Shown here: positions 1 through 9,789 of the stretch, piece after piece
How the letters are laid out: each line of letters opens with the position of its first letter
Numbering within the stretch: position 1 is the first letter of the stretch
Source: Poa pratensis
Lineage: Eukaryota; Streptophyta; Magnoliopsida; Poales; Poaceae
Assembly: GCA_947311845.1 (NCBI GenBank)
Contig: CAMZMU010000089.1
Location: forward strand, 20,031,338 to 20,095,337
Length of the DNA: 64,000 bases
Direction: 5' to 3'
Notes under the pieces: model-generated
The model's database searches: none
What the model was told of the DNA's origin: nothing
What the model saw: only the letters and a program-made list of their open reading frames with translations
Translations under genes and position numbers: made by a program

Positions 1-434
1 GCGGCTCGGCTTGGTTTGAGGGAGGGTGGCGGTGCTAATTTGGGAAACGCGAGGGAGGGAGACGGTGGGAGGCGGAGGAGGAGGATGGTGAGGCGTGGAG
101 AAGAAGAAGACGCCAAGGGGAAGAGGAGAACGTGTTTGGGAAGAAACGAAACCGCTTCGTGCTTGTTTGTTGCCTCCCTCTCGTCAGTTAATTTTTCCTC
201 TCTCGTTTGTGCGTTTGTTTGGAAAAAAATCCGGAAGGATCGTAAATTATCCCCGCGTACGCTCGACGTGACAGTGACACGGGAGGCAGTTTGAACAACC
301 GAAATCTGGAGCGGTGTTCCGAGGATGGTGGAATTGTTTTGGGGAGTTGAATGCATGGCAATTTTTCGAGAATTCCTTTTGCTTTTGGATGGAGAAAGAT
401 AAAGGAAGAAGATAGTTGCTGCGGTTCGGCATTA
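1..434. other. GC-rich leading segment, no gene called
   Basis: Purine-rich, moderately GC-rich sequence that resembles the 5'-UTR or promoter-proximal DNA of a gene lying to the left of the window. Only short uninformative reading frames occur on either strand. No splice-consistent coding exon, TATA box with a following ATG, or protein family could be recognised. Confidence 0.3.
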
Positions 435-630
435 GGGCATGTACAATGCAAGATGCTTAGAGTAGGTGCTTACAAAAATAAACCGGTTTTTGTTTAAGCA
501 CATGTGCTTATTTACACTAGGCAAATGCCTAACTAGGCACCTTTCCTATACAAATAAGCGCGGGTGCTTAAGAAAAAGGTTGGTTTATTTTCGTAAGCAT
601 CCCTCTAAGCACCCTCCATTGTACATGGTC
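435..630. mobile_element. MITE, PIF/Harbinger (Tourist-like)
   Basis: A 196-bp element with terminal inverted repeats of about 40 bp. The left end reads GGGCATGTACAATG and the right end, reverse-complemented, reads GACCATGTACAATG. Similarity continues through TGCTTAGAG on both sides. The element is flanked by TTA at 432-434 and TTA at 631-633, the three-base TWA duplication expected for PIF/Harbinger MITEs. There is no internal coding capacity. Confidence 0.75.
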
Positions 631-1926
631 TTATTGGTGTGTTGTCGTGGTGGTGGTGCTTGCCGGCTGCGCCACCCTGGTCCTTTTAAAGAAGGCTGCT
701 CCCTATGGGCTGGTCCTTTTAAAGAAGGATCTCTCCTTATTTTTGTTCTGTTTTTTCTTTCTTTCAAAAGTTTTTATTTTTTATTTGATTTTATTTTTCG
801 TTCTTTTTTTCAATAAAAAATAATGATTTAAAAAGGTTTACATTTAAACAAATGTTCATGTTTGTTTTAGAAAAAGGTTATGTGCATGAGAAAAATGTTT
901 CGTGCGTGTGAAAGAAATGTTGATGGGTTTAAAAAATTGATCATGGTCCAGAACACATGTTCACAAGTTTCGAAAAAATTCAAGGTGATTCAAAAAAAAA
1001 TCATGGGGTTCATAAGAATATTAACTGGTTAAACAAATACTTCATGGGATTAAAAAAGTGTTCACGGGGCTAAAAAATGTTCTCGTTTCAAAATATGACC
1101 ACCATTTAAAAAAAAATCACCTTATCAAAAAAAGTTCAAAGGGTTAATAAAAAAATTCACTGGTTAGAAAATATATTTCTTAATTATTACACTGGTTTTA
1201 TAATAAAATATAACCTTGAATTTTTATGAGATCTATTGAATCAAAAAATTACAAAAATAGAAAAGGTGAAAACTCACCTGTTAATGGGTCGTGACAGTGC
1301 GGCCCATTAAATGGTCATTAAGACGCGCGGGCTGCTAAGCGCAGTAAATAGAACCGCCCACCTGACACGCTTTCTAGATTTCTCCATTGTGTGTTTCAAA
1401 AACCTCTATTCCAATGTATGGTCGTCTACATATTCTCTCTATACTTCTATTCACAAGTGCCGTCATGAATTCAAATAGCACTAACACTCAATCTGAGCTT
1501 AGCACAATGAATCTGACCCAGAGAAATAGCTAACACCTCCTAGATCACAAGCTCAATTTGATGAGCTAAACTCTTCCTTTGGCTTTCATGAGGAAGAAGA
1601 AGAGCAAAAGGAAGATATCCAATGCGAGGTTGATTTGTTTGCACCTCCACTCACAAGTATGCCACCTTTGCATGGAGGCAAAGACAAACCAACTGTTAGT
1701 GGGAGAGGAAGCGGAAAACATGTTTAAAGAGTTGCTAGTGCCAAGATCCTAGCTTCAAGGGAAAAAACTATTGGCATGGCAACAACAAATCCTTTTATAC
1801 CTGGAAGAAGAAGCCCTCAGAAAGGGAAAGGGCAAAATACATGCAACTCGCAGTGGCGGAGAAGGAAAGAATCCGAGTTATGGCTAACTCTAAAAAAATG
1901 ATGCAAATACCAAAATAATAAGAAAA
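631..1926. other. AT-rich intergenic DNA with a short direct repeat
   Basis: No gene found. A 19-bp unit, CTGGTCCTTTTAAAGAAGG, occurs at 677-695 and 710-728 (period 33 bp). From about 780 to 1260 the sequence is A-rich with drifting short motifs of the form TTCAYGGGRTTAAAAAA. From about 1440 to 1926 there are scattered codon-like stretches interrupted by stops; they may be a decayed transposase-related reading frame, but I could not assign a family. Confidence 0.4.
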
Positions 1927-2103
1927 GATGGGCCGACCTGGCGCAGTGGTGAAGTACTCCCCACTTGTACCAAGAGGTACTAGGTTCGACTCAACCACTC
2001 TGCATTGCACTTTGCAGGGGTAAGTCTTGACTCGTATAATCTTTCCTCATACCCCACCTGGTGTGGGAACTTCTAAACTGGGTCTATCTTTTTTATGCTC
2101 ATG
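1927..2103 (+). mobile_element. Au-type SINE (tRNA-derived), + strand copy
   Basis: The 5' part (CCTGGCGCAGTGGTGAAGTA) and GGTTCGACTC resemble the A and B boxes of a tRNA-derived pol III promoter. They are followed by the conserved body (TGCATTGCACTTTGCAGGGG, CCCCACCTGGTGTGGGA) and a T-rich end, which I recognise as the Au SINE of Triticeae. The direct repeat ATAAGAAAA at 1918-1926 and 2104-2112 is a plausible target duplication. The element shares its layout with the copy at 23,186-23,349 and is somewhat diverged from it. Confidence 0.85.
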
Positions 2104-3413
2104 ATAAGAAAAAAACCATGAGATTTAAGACAAGCAAGATTATTCACACTAAAGAGAAACCGGGTCTCTTAAGTCAAGACAAGACACGTTCTAAAACAAT
2201 TCTTAAGATAGTTCATGGAAGCAATATGGTTCAAATCGATGGTAATAGAGTTTTAGAAGGTGTCCACATTGTAAAAAGTAATCCACATGGTGTTGTCCCC
2301 TTTTCTTGATTTCCCCCCATTTTATTACCATTTCAACTATACTTAGAATTGCGATTTCATTTTTTTTTTTTCGCCGGCTCATCCAATCCAAAGATCCCGG
2401 CATTATGCTTTCTCCGCTTTCCTATCCGCGACCATCAATGTTTCTCGGACCAACATATGCTTTCTGGCACACCCATCGTTGAGTCGCCAAGGTTGATCGA
2501 TCTGCCCCAACTGCAAGTACCGGCAGCATGGATGGGATATGTGGATTTCGAGCTCCACTTGGCCACTGCATTGCCGTCTTGATATCGATCTCTCGAGAGG
2601 CAGAACCTAGACCGTATTATTAACTCAAGAACATACGCAGTAGTACTGTAGATGAATCATTTCTGTGGGTATTGGGTAATAATTTCAGAGATTGGATGAT
2701 GTGCATAATGAACATCTTGGACAGCAGGACGCAGACGTGAACAATCTCTCCTGTTTGCTGACGATATGTACTACGGGCTTAAACAAACAAATTGTTACTT
2801 GCCGGATCGCTGCCTGCGTACTGCCTAGTCTGAACCACAAGGGAGAGAAAACAACAGGCGCTAGTACCGGGGACAGGAGCCGTCACTTTCATGTCTGCTC
2901 TCGCGTCCACGTAACACTGACAACTCTGTACACGTCGCAAACCTTCGAAGATATCAGCACATCATTCACCAACAACACTGTGCATGAACGAGTCACCATC
3001 GTCAAGCTGCGGAGCTGGACGGCTTCGTTCCCCACCGTTCATTCCTCGCCAAAGTACCCTCTGATGTTTCCATGGCTCTACCAAGCTAGCCACAGTGCCC
3101 AGCAGCACAAGCATCAGATTTGCTCTGCATAAAAAGGAAACTGCATGCAAATCTTGAAAATCGGTTGCCCCAAAAAGGCAAATGCAGCGTTTCGATCGGC
3201 TTTCTTTTTCATTGGAGTCCGTGGCTCGGTTTTCTTGACCGCAATCAGTTAACCCTTCTTTTTCCATAACAGAGTCCGGTACCCGCGCATTGCCTCCAAG
3301 CAACACTCCCCATACGTAGGTCGGGCGGAGCCAGGATTTCGGCATAGGGGGGCGAGATTGTGATTGTCGCTTGTGAAGTATTGTCTATCAAGATATCAAA
3401 TAAAAAAAATGGT
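2104..3413. other. Intergenic DNA, no gene recognised
   Basis: Contains a + strand reading frame of 82 codons (2061-2309) that crosses the SINE boundary, and an uninterrupted stretch of 146 codons (2692-3132) with no recognisable family. I looked here for a lost alpha-amylase exon 1 (signal peptide plus the residues before GFNWESW) and for a TAACAAA or TATCCAC box, and saw none. From about 3,320 the DNA (GGCGGAGCCAGGATTTCGGC) appears to be one repeat that continues on the far side of the LINE at 6,824. Confidence 0.35.
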
Positions 3414-3428
3414 ATATCAACATACGGT

Positions 3429-6400
3429 TTTTTTTTTTTTTTTGATGGTCACCGGGGGGACAAAGTCCCCACCTGAATTTTCTCATTTATAGCAAGGGGT
3501 AAGGGCCTTTTGTTTACAGTGGAGTGTATACAGGAATGCAAGTATTACATGTGTAAGAGAGGGGAGCACGAGAAGCTACACTCGATCGGAACCGAGGGTA
3601 ATAAGCCAGGAAGCAGCGTCATCTATCCGATCAGCAGGCAGTCTGATCTTCCAAAGGTGAGCCTCATCTCTGCAACATTTCCGGAGGAGGGGAAGGCTGG
3701 GCGTCTGCTCTCTGAAGACCACCGCATTACGGTGCTTCCACAGGTTCCAAAAACAGAGCAAAACGAAGGTGGAGGCGGTGGCCGGTGGCACAGCAGCAGG
3801 AGCTTTGTACATGTGCAGCTGACGAACATCAGCATCCGGCGGGAAAACGAAACCCAAAGCAGCCCAGAAACGACGGGCGAAGGGGCACTCGAAGAACAGG
3901 TGGTTCGGTGTCTCCTCCACCGCACCACATATGGGGCAGACAGCTTCCACAGCGGTCAGAATTTTCTTCTTCAGCAGCGCGCTCCGCGACTGAATGCGCG
4001 ACTTGGACAGGAGCCAGGCAAAAAACCGAACCTTGGAGGGAGCATGGTTTCGCCAGACGAACTCAAAGAAAGGAGCATCGACACCCCCCCCAGGTGCGCA
4101 GTCTGTAGAAAGCAGCAGCGTCGAGAGCACGCGTCTTCTTCTTGCAACGGGTCAGGACCCGCTCGTCCTCGGCTTCCGAGAGCACGGCATCAGCAAGCAG
4201 CCGATCAAGCGCCGCCAGCTGACGCACACCGGCGTGATTCAGCCTGGAGACCAGAGCACACCGAACCCCACCATCCAGAACAGAGGCGACAGTGGAGTTG
4301 GCGTCGAGAGCATGGGAGAAGAGGGCCGGCCGCTGGTGACAGAGAGTTCCGCCCGGGAGCCACGAGTCCAGCCAGAAGGCTGTACGCCGGCCGTTCCCAA
4401 TTCTTGTGTGGGAGATACCTCTGTATAGCGGCATGAGGCCGTCCAGGCGCCTCCAGTGGTGGCCAAGTGTATGGCGGTCACTCGCGGACCAGACCCAGCG
4501 CGGCCATGGGGCAGCAGTGTCCGTGTGGAGGCGGTGCACCAGCTTGAGCTGAAGGCATTCATTTTTGATCGCCAAGTTCTTGATACCGAGGCCGCCTTCT
4601 TCCTTCGATCGACAGACATCAGTCCACGCCACCAAGCACTTGGCGCCACTGGGACGGTCTTGGACGTTCCAGAGGAAACACCGACGCAGCCCCTCGATTG
4701 CACGAAGCAGCGCGGGAGGGAGCTCCACCGCGCCCATGGCGAACGTGGGGAGAGCGTCCAGAACCGCATTGAGCAGGACCACACGACCCCCAGCAGAGAG
4801 CAGGATAGCACACCACCCCGAGAGGTACCTGTCCACTTTTGCAATCAGCGGAGCGAAATGAGCAAGGTTGAGCTTCTCGGCAGTGAGAGGGAGGCCGAGG
4901 TAGGTCTGGGGGAAACCCTTGACGCGGCAGCCGAGCGCGGCATGGATTTCTTCCAAGTCGCAAGCCGGAACATGCATGGGAACAAGTGTGCTTTTGTGAA
5001 AATTGATGGTCAGACCGGTGGCATCAGCAAACATGTCCAGCAAAACTTTCAGACGACGGGCAGCAGCACAATCAGCTCGCAAGATGATCAAGGTGTCATC
5101 TGCGTATTGCAGAACGGGACACGGCTCGCCATCAAGCAGAGGGTGGCGAAGGAGGGGGTCCTGTCTGATCATTTGTTGGAGCACATCCGCAACAAGGAGA
5201 AACAGGTATGGAGAGAGGGGGTCGCCCTGCCGCAACCCTCTTTTGCAGTCAATCCAGGGGCCCGGGATCCCATTGAGCAAGATCGCCGAGCGGGAGGTAG
5301 CGAGGATCGAGTCCATCCACTCGCACCAGAGCACCGGGAACCCTCGCGACATCATCACTGCACGGAGGCTGCCCCAATCGATCGAGTCAAAAGCTTTGGA
5401 GAAATCCAATTTCAGAACAAGGGTGGGAGCTTTCCTCTTGAAGCAGCACTGGATGAGTTCCGTAGCAAAAACGAAAGTCTCCGAGATGCTGCGGCCGGAG
5501 AGGAAACCAGTCTGATTTTCGTCTACTAGAGAGCAAATCTGAGCTTGGAGACGAGTGGTCAGGGCTTTGCACAGAGTCTTGATCGAGCAATTCTGGAGTG
5601 AAATGGGGCGGAAAGAACTGGGCGACAGAGCCCCTTCGACCTTGGGAAGAAGCGCGACATGGGCCCGATTTATTGATCCCAGCTGAGCGTGCCCCGAGTG
5701 GACCGCATCAAACAGGCGCAGCATAGCAGGCTTCACAGTGGGCCAAGCAGCTCGGTAGAAAGATGGGCCCAGCCCATCGGGCCCGGGAGCGCTGGTCCGA
5801 TCCATCCCAAAGATAGCAGCCTTGATCTCATTTTCTTCGAAGGGGGCCGTGAGGGCCGGCCCATCCACACGCCTGGCACCACGGTAAAGCCGGCCCAGAT
5901 CGAAACTCCAGGAGGTGGGCCTCTTTTGGCCTAACAGGCCTTTGTAGAAGGCATGCAGCGCTGTCTCCTTGCTCGTGTGATCGACGACGACGCCACCGTC
6001 GACAGTCAGCTCCCGAATCATGTTTCTGCGATACCGCTGCGAGGCCCTGGCATGGAAGAACTTGGAGTTCTCGTCGCCCTCCTTCACGGCTCTGAATTTT
6101 CCTCTTTGCTTCCAGTGAGCCGCCGTGGCCTGGACCGAGGCGGCGAGCTGGCCCCGGGCAACAGACCGGAGATCAAATTCCTCACCTGAAAGATTTCGCG
6201 ATTCCTCGAGAAAATCGAACAAGGAAATAATGAACCGACAATTGTTGTCCAAGTGGGGCACATACCGATGCCCCTTTTTCCATACCTTGGCGGCAGCCCG
6301 GAAGCTTTTGATGCTCGTGGCGAGGTCGAGGGCGGCGTTCCCGCGGGTACCCCTGCAGTCCCAACGAGCAAGAGTAGTGGGGAGGAAGGAGGGATCCAAA

Positions 6401-6808
6401 AGCCAGGAGTTCTCGAAACGGAAGCGGGAGAGGGTGGGGATGGCTGTGGCGGCGCAAACACGGAGGGGATGGTGGTCAGAGGTGGGGCGAGGGAGGGTGG
6501 CGAGCGAGGAGTCCGGGAAGGCCGAGTTCCAATCGTTGTTAAAGAAGGCACGATCGAGCCGTGCCATAACGGGCGCGGCCTGACCGTTAGACCAGGTAAA
6601 GAGGCGGTCGCGCAGCGGGAGCTCAAACCAACCCATGTCACGGATGAGAGAGTTGAAGGCAGAGGCGAGATTACCAATAAAATTTGAGTTGTTTTTTTCC
6701 GACGGGTAACGAATAAGGTTAAAATCACCGATAACATACGGTTTTTCTTGGCAAACGAGCTCGCCTTGTCGATTTTTACTAGAGAAACCACCCGGTCATC
6801 TTACTAAG
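3429..6808 (-). mobile_element. LINE 1: 5'-truncated L1-type non-LTR retrotransposon
   Basis: A 3.38-kb insertion on the - strand. Its poly(A) tail is the T run at 3,428-3,443. The target duplication ATATCAACATAYGGT is present at 3414-3428 (C) and 6809-6823 (T), 15 bp with one mismatch. The 5' end is cut inside the endonuclease domain (IGDFNL motif remains), so ORF1 and most of the endonuclease are absent, the usual result of incomplete reverse transcription. The insertion sits about 150 bp upstream of the first surviving alpha-amylase exon. Confidence 0.92.
3576..6780 (-). pseudogene. LINE 1 ORF2 remnant: endonuclease C-terminus, reverse transcriptase, zinc-binding tail
   Basis: Reads on the - strand from the endonuclease core (VIGDFNLIRYP), through SDHHPLRV and the linker, into reverse transcriptase. 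Visible RT blocks include APGPDGLGPSFY, KLDFSKAFDSIDW, GLRQGDPLSPYLF and the catalytic YADD (about 5,095-5,108). The C-terminal zf-RVT region has CPICGAVEETPNHLFFECP. One 857-codon frame covers 6636-4063. The rest continues in another frame from about 4130 to 3576, the switch lying at an eight-base G run (C run on +) at 4084-4091. Without that frameshift the RT region would be open throughout, so the copy is fairly young. It would encode target-primed reverse transcription of its own RNA in the nucleus. There is no RNase H domain, unlike LINE 2 at 26 kb. Confidence 0.9.
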
Positions 6809-6978
6809 ATATCAACATATGGTTGGCAAAGCCAATACATGTATATTAATTATCTCAATGGTCAAATAGCTACATTTTATAATTTCAGATATACTCCGTA
6901 GATCTGTGTTGAAGATTATGTCTTAAATTTCAGCACGAGGCAAGATTCAAGAATTACACAATTAGCGTGAAAAATCAA

Positions 6979-8832
6979 TTCAACTGGGAGTCGTGGAAGC
7001 AGAGCGGCGGGTGGTACAACATGATGATGGGGAAGGTCGACGACATCGCCGCCGCCGGAATCACCCACGTCTGGCTGCCGCCGCCGTCACACTCAGTCTC
7101 CAACGAAGGTCCTCCTCCGGTTCTCCCCCAAATCCATTCGTGTCCGAACATTTAGTAGTAGCAAAAAAGAAAGAAAAAGCGGAGCAATCATAGAAGCGTG
7201 GAGTTGACAACAACCTAAGTTCGATTGCGACGTGTAATCGCCTTGGTATCTAACTAATTTTTAATTAACTCGCTGAATAAGATGTTTCGGCAGCTACGTA
7301 CCTGAAGTATTTTATGATGAAATTGCACGAGTGATCACATAAGTGAAGAACGAAATGCACAATACCATCAAGTTCTTAGTTATCAGTACTCCCTCTTTTA
7401 CTGAAAATAAGGCCTATATTTTTTTTCAAAAGCCAAACAATGTAAAACTTGAGCAAGTTTTCAAAAAAAACCAACCAACAACTATACACTGTTAATGGAA
7501 TCTAACGGTATTGAATTGATATTGTAAATGTTAACGGCTTTATCTAAAAACTTGGTCAAATTTTACACTGTTTAAACTTTGTCAAACTTTACATTGTTTG
7601 ATTACTAATCAATGACTAAGTGATCGGCTTGGGTTCGCAGGTTACATGCCTGGTCGGCTGTACGACGTCGACGCGTCCAAGTACGGCAACGCAGCGGAGC
7701 TCAAGTCCCTGATCGCCGCGCTCCACGGCAAGGGCGTGCAGGCGATCGCCGACATCGTCATCAACCACCGGTGCGCCGACTACAAGGACAGCCGCGGCAT
7801 CTACTGCGTCTTCGAGGGCGGCACCTCCGACAGCCGCCTGGACTGGGGCCCCCACATGATCTGCCGCGACGACACCGTCTACTCCGACGGCACGGCCAAC
7901 CTGGACACCGGCGCCGACTTCGCCGCGGCGCCCGACATCGACCACCTCAACGACCGCGTGCAGCGGGAGCTCAAGGAGTGGCTCCTCTGGCTCAAGACCG
8001 ACCTGGGCTTCGACGCGTGGAGGTTCGACTTCGCGAGGGGGTACTCCCCGGCGGTGGCCAAGGCGTACATCGACGGCACGTCGCCGGGGCTCGCGGTGGC
8101 CGAGGTGTGGGACACCATGCCGACGGGCGGGGACGGGAAGCCGGAGTACGACCAGGACGCGCACCGGCAGACGCTGGTGGACTGGGTGGACGGGGTGGGC
8201 GGGGCGGCGTCGGCGGGCATGGTGTTCGACTTCACGACCAAAGGGATCCTGAACGCCGCCGTGGAGGGGGAGCTGTGGCGGCTGATCGACCCGCAGGGGA
8301 AGGCGCCCGGCGTGATGGGGTGGTGGCCGGCCAAGGCCGTCACCTTCGTCGACAACCACGACACCGGCTCCACGCAGGCCATGTGGCCCTTCCCCTCCGA
8401 CAAGGTCATGCAGGGCTATGCCTACATCCTCACCCACCCCGGCACGCCATGCATCGTAAGCAAACCACCTTCAGAGCCACTGTCACTCACTCAGGTACCA
8501 TTTCTTCAGAAAACTTAGAGCTGTTGTGTCGATGAACGATGATGTGCGTGCAGTTCTACGACCATTTCTTCGACTGGGGGTTCAAGGAGGAGATCGCGGC
8601 GCTGGTGGCGGTGAGGAAGCGCAACAGCATCACGGCGACGAGCGCGCTCAGGATCCTCATGCACGAAGGCGACGCCTACGTCGCCGAGATCGACGGCAAG
8701 GTGGTGGTGAAGATCGGGTCCAGGTACGACGTCGGGGCCGTGATCCCGGACGGGTTCGTGACTTGCGCCCACGGCAACGACTACGCCGTCTGGGAGAAGA
8801 CCGGCGGCGCGGCAAAATTCCAGCAGAGCTGA
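6979..8832 (+). pseudogene. Alpha-amylase (low-pI, AMY1-like), exon 1 missing
   Basis: Secreted cereal alpha-amylases (GH13) hydrolyse internal alpha-1,4 bonds of starch, mainly in germinating grain. Three exons remain: 6979-7108, 7641-8455 and 8554-8832 (stop TGA), with GT-AG introns and correct phase, giving 407 codons of about 438 in the family. The catalytic residues are visible: nucleophile Asp in [10 protein letters not shown] (8027-8029), acid/base Glu in VAEVWD (8102-8104) and Asp in VDNHDTGS (8360-8362). The C-terminal beta-sheet domain ends in [13 protein letters not shown]. Exon 2 ([14 protein letters not shown]) fits the barley low-pI isozyme rather than the high-pI one. Exon 1, with the signal peptide, is absent, and the normal AG before GGG-TTC is replaced by unrelated DNA, so secretion and splicing should fail. 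A Met codon at 6970 gives an in-frame start, but without a signal peptide. No stop or frameshift was seen in the surviving exons, so loss was recent or the 5' part lies elsewhere. Confidence 0.88.
7388..7600. mobile_element. Stowaway-like MITE fragment in amylase intron 2
   Basis: The intron contains TACTCCCTCTTTTACTGAAA, the usual start of a Stowaway end, followed by AT-rich DNA with internal repeats of the TTGACCAAGTTT / AAACTTTGTCAA type. A matching GAGGGAGTA end is not visible, so this is a fragment or strongly diverged. The intron splice sites are unaffected. Confidence 0.45.
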
Positions 8833-9789
8833 AACCTCGGCTGATCCACCATTCAATACATGATTTATTTCTGCTATTATACACACGCAGATATAATTAT
8901 GATTTAAGTATACTTGTATACCCAAAAATGGGCACTACGAATTGCTCAGACTACTGTAGTAAATAAAGTATTGAGGATATGAAGAGGCATGAGAGGCACT
9001 TACACCAATTTGTATGATTCAGCGAACTGTGCAAATTTAAAAATACTATCTACTCGGCTCAAGAAAATGTTACTTTATACCGGCATGGGTATCTCTTGGA
9101 TGCTTCTGCGTAAGGAACGAGAAGCTCCATAAGCATGCACTTGAACTATAGAAGCTAGATCAAATGAACATTGGCAGAGGCGCCCCAGCGCAGAAGTTTG
9201 GACAGAAGGGCAAAAAATTCAGAATCATTCGTCATTGGCTTCCGCACATGCTGAGTAAACATATCATATGAATTCATGATGCACACTATGATTTAACATG
9301 GTTCCAATAATATGCACAAGTCAGCATGCCAGGAGATACAAACCAGCAGTTCATGATATTATCTAAAATGTTCTTCTGACCCTAACAAAAAGATGCGTCA
9401 AAAGTTAAGCCATCCTCATCAGATAACGCCATTAATACAAACAAATAGTAGGAAGCCGCAACAGCGACCAACTATAAATTTATTGTTCTCCAAAGCATAG
9501 GCTCAAATAGGAAAATATGAGCTCTTTCCTTGTTTTGCTACATTGCATCCTATACATTTCTGGAGGAAAAATATCAAAATGCAAGTGGAGTGGGAAGGGC
9601 CAAACAAGTCCCAAAGGAATGGCCCCTACCATTGTTACTGTTAGGGCATGAGCTGACAAACAGTGAAATCCCATCCAGAGCCTCAGAAACCGGGCGTGGC
9701 TACTCCTACGCCAATTGTTTCCAGAAGTAACGGATTACATGCTCCCACATTTTCCTACTTCTACTCCAGGAAAGAACAAGAGCTAGGTT
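8833..9789. other. Convergent intergenic region between amylase and DUF8204-like gene
   Basis: 3' flanks of the two converging genes. No gene found. The region is duplicated, with small indels, at 14,608-15,339, which shows it belongs to the tandemly duplicated block. Confidence 0.5.

Noticed and set aside
2692..3132. 146-codon + strand frame
   Set aside because: No family, no splice or promoter support, ordinary chance frame.
2300..3420. Possible amylase promoter and exon 1 upstream of LINE 1
   Set aside because: No GARE (TAACAAA), TATCCAC box or signal-peptide exon could be found.
6967..7155. Short frame starting with Met just before amylase exon 2 as a new gene start
   Set aside because: It reads past the genuine exon donor into the intron and lacks a signal peptide; treated as part of the pseudogene.
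7616..8437. Long - strand open frame (273 codons) opposite alpha-amylase exon 3
   Set aside because: Shadow of GC-rich amylase coding DNA; low-complexity Val/Gly/Arg product, no splice or family support.
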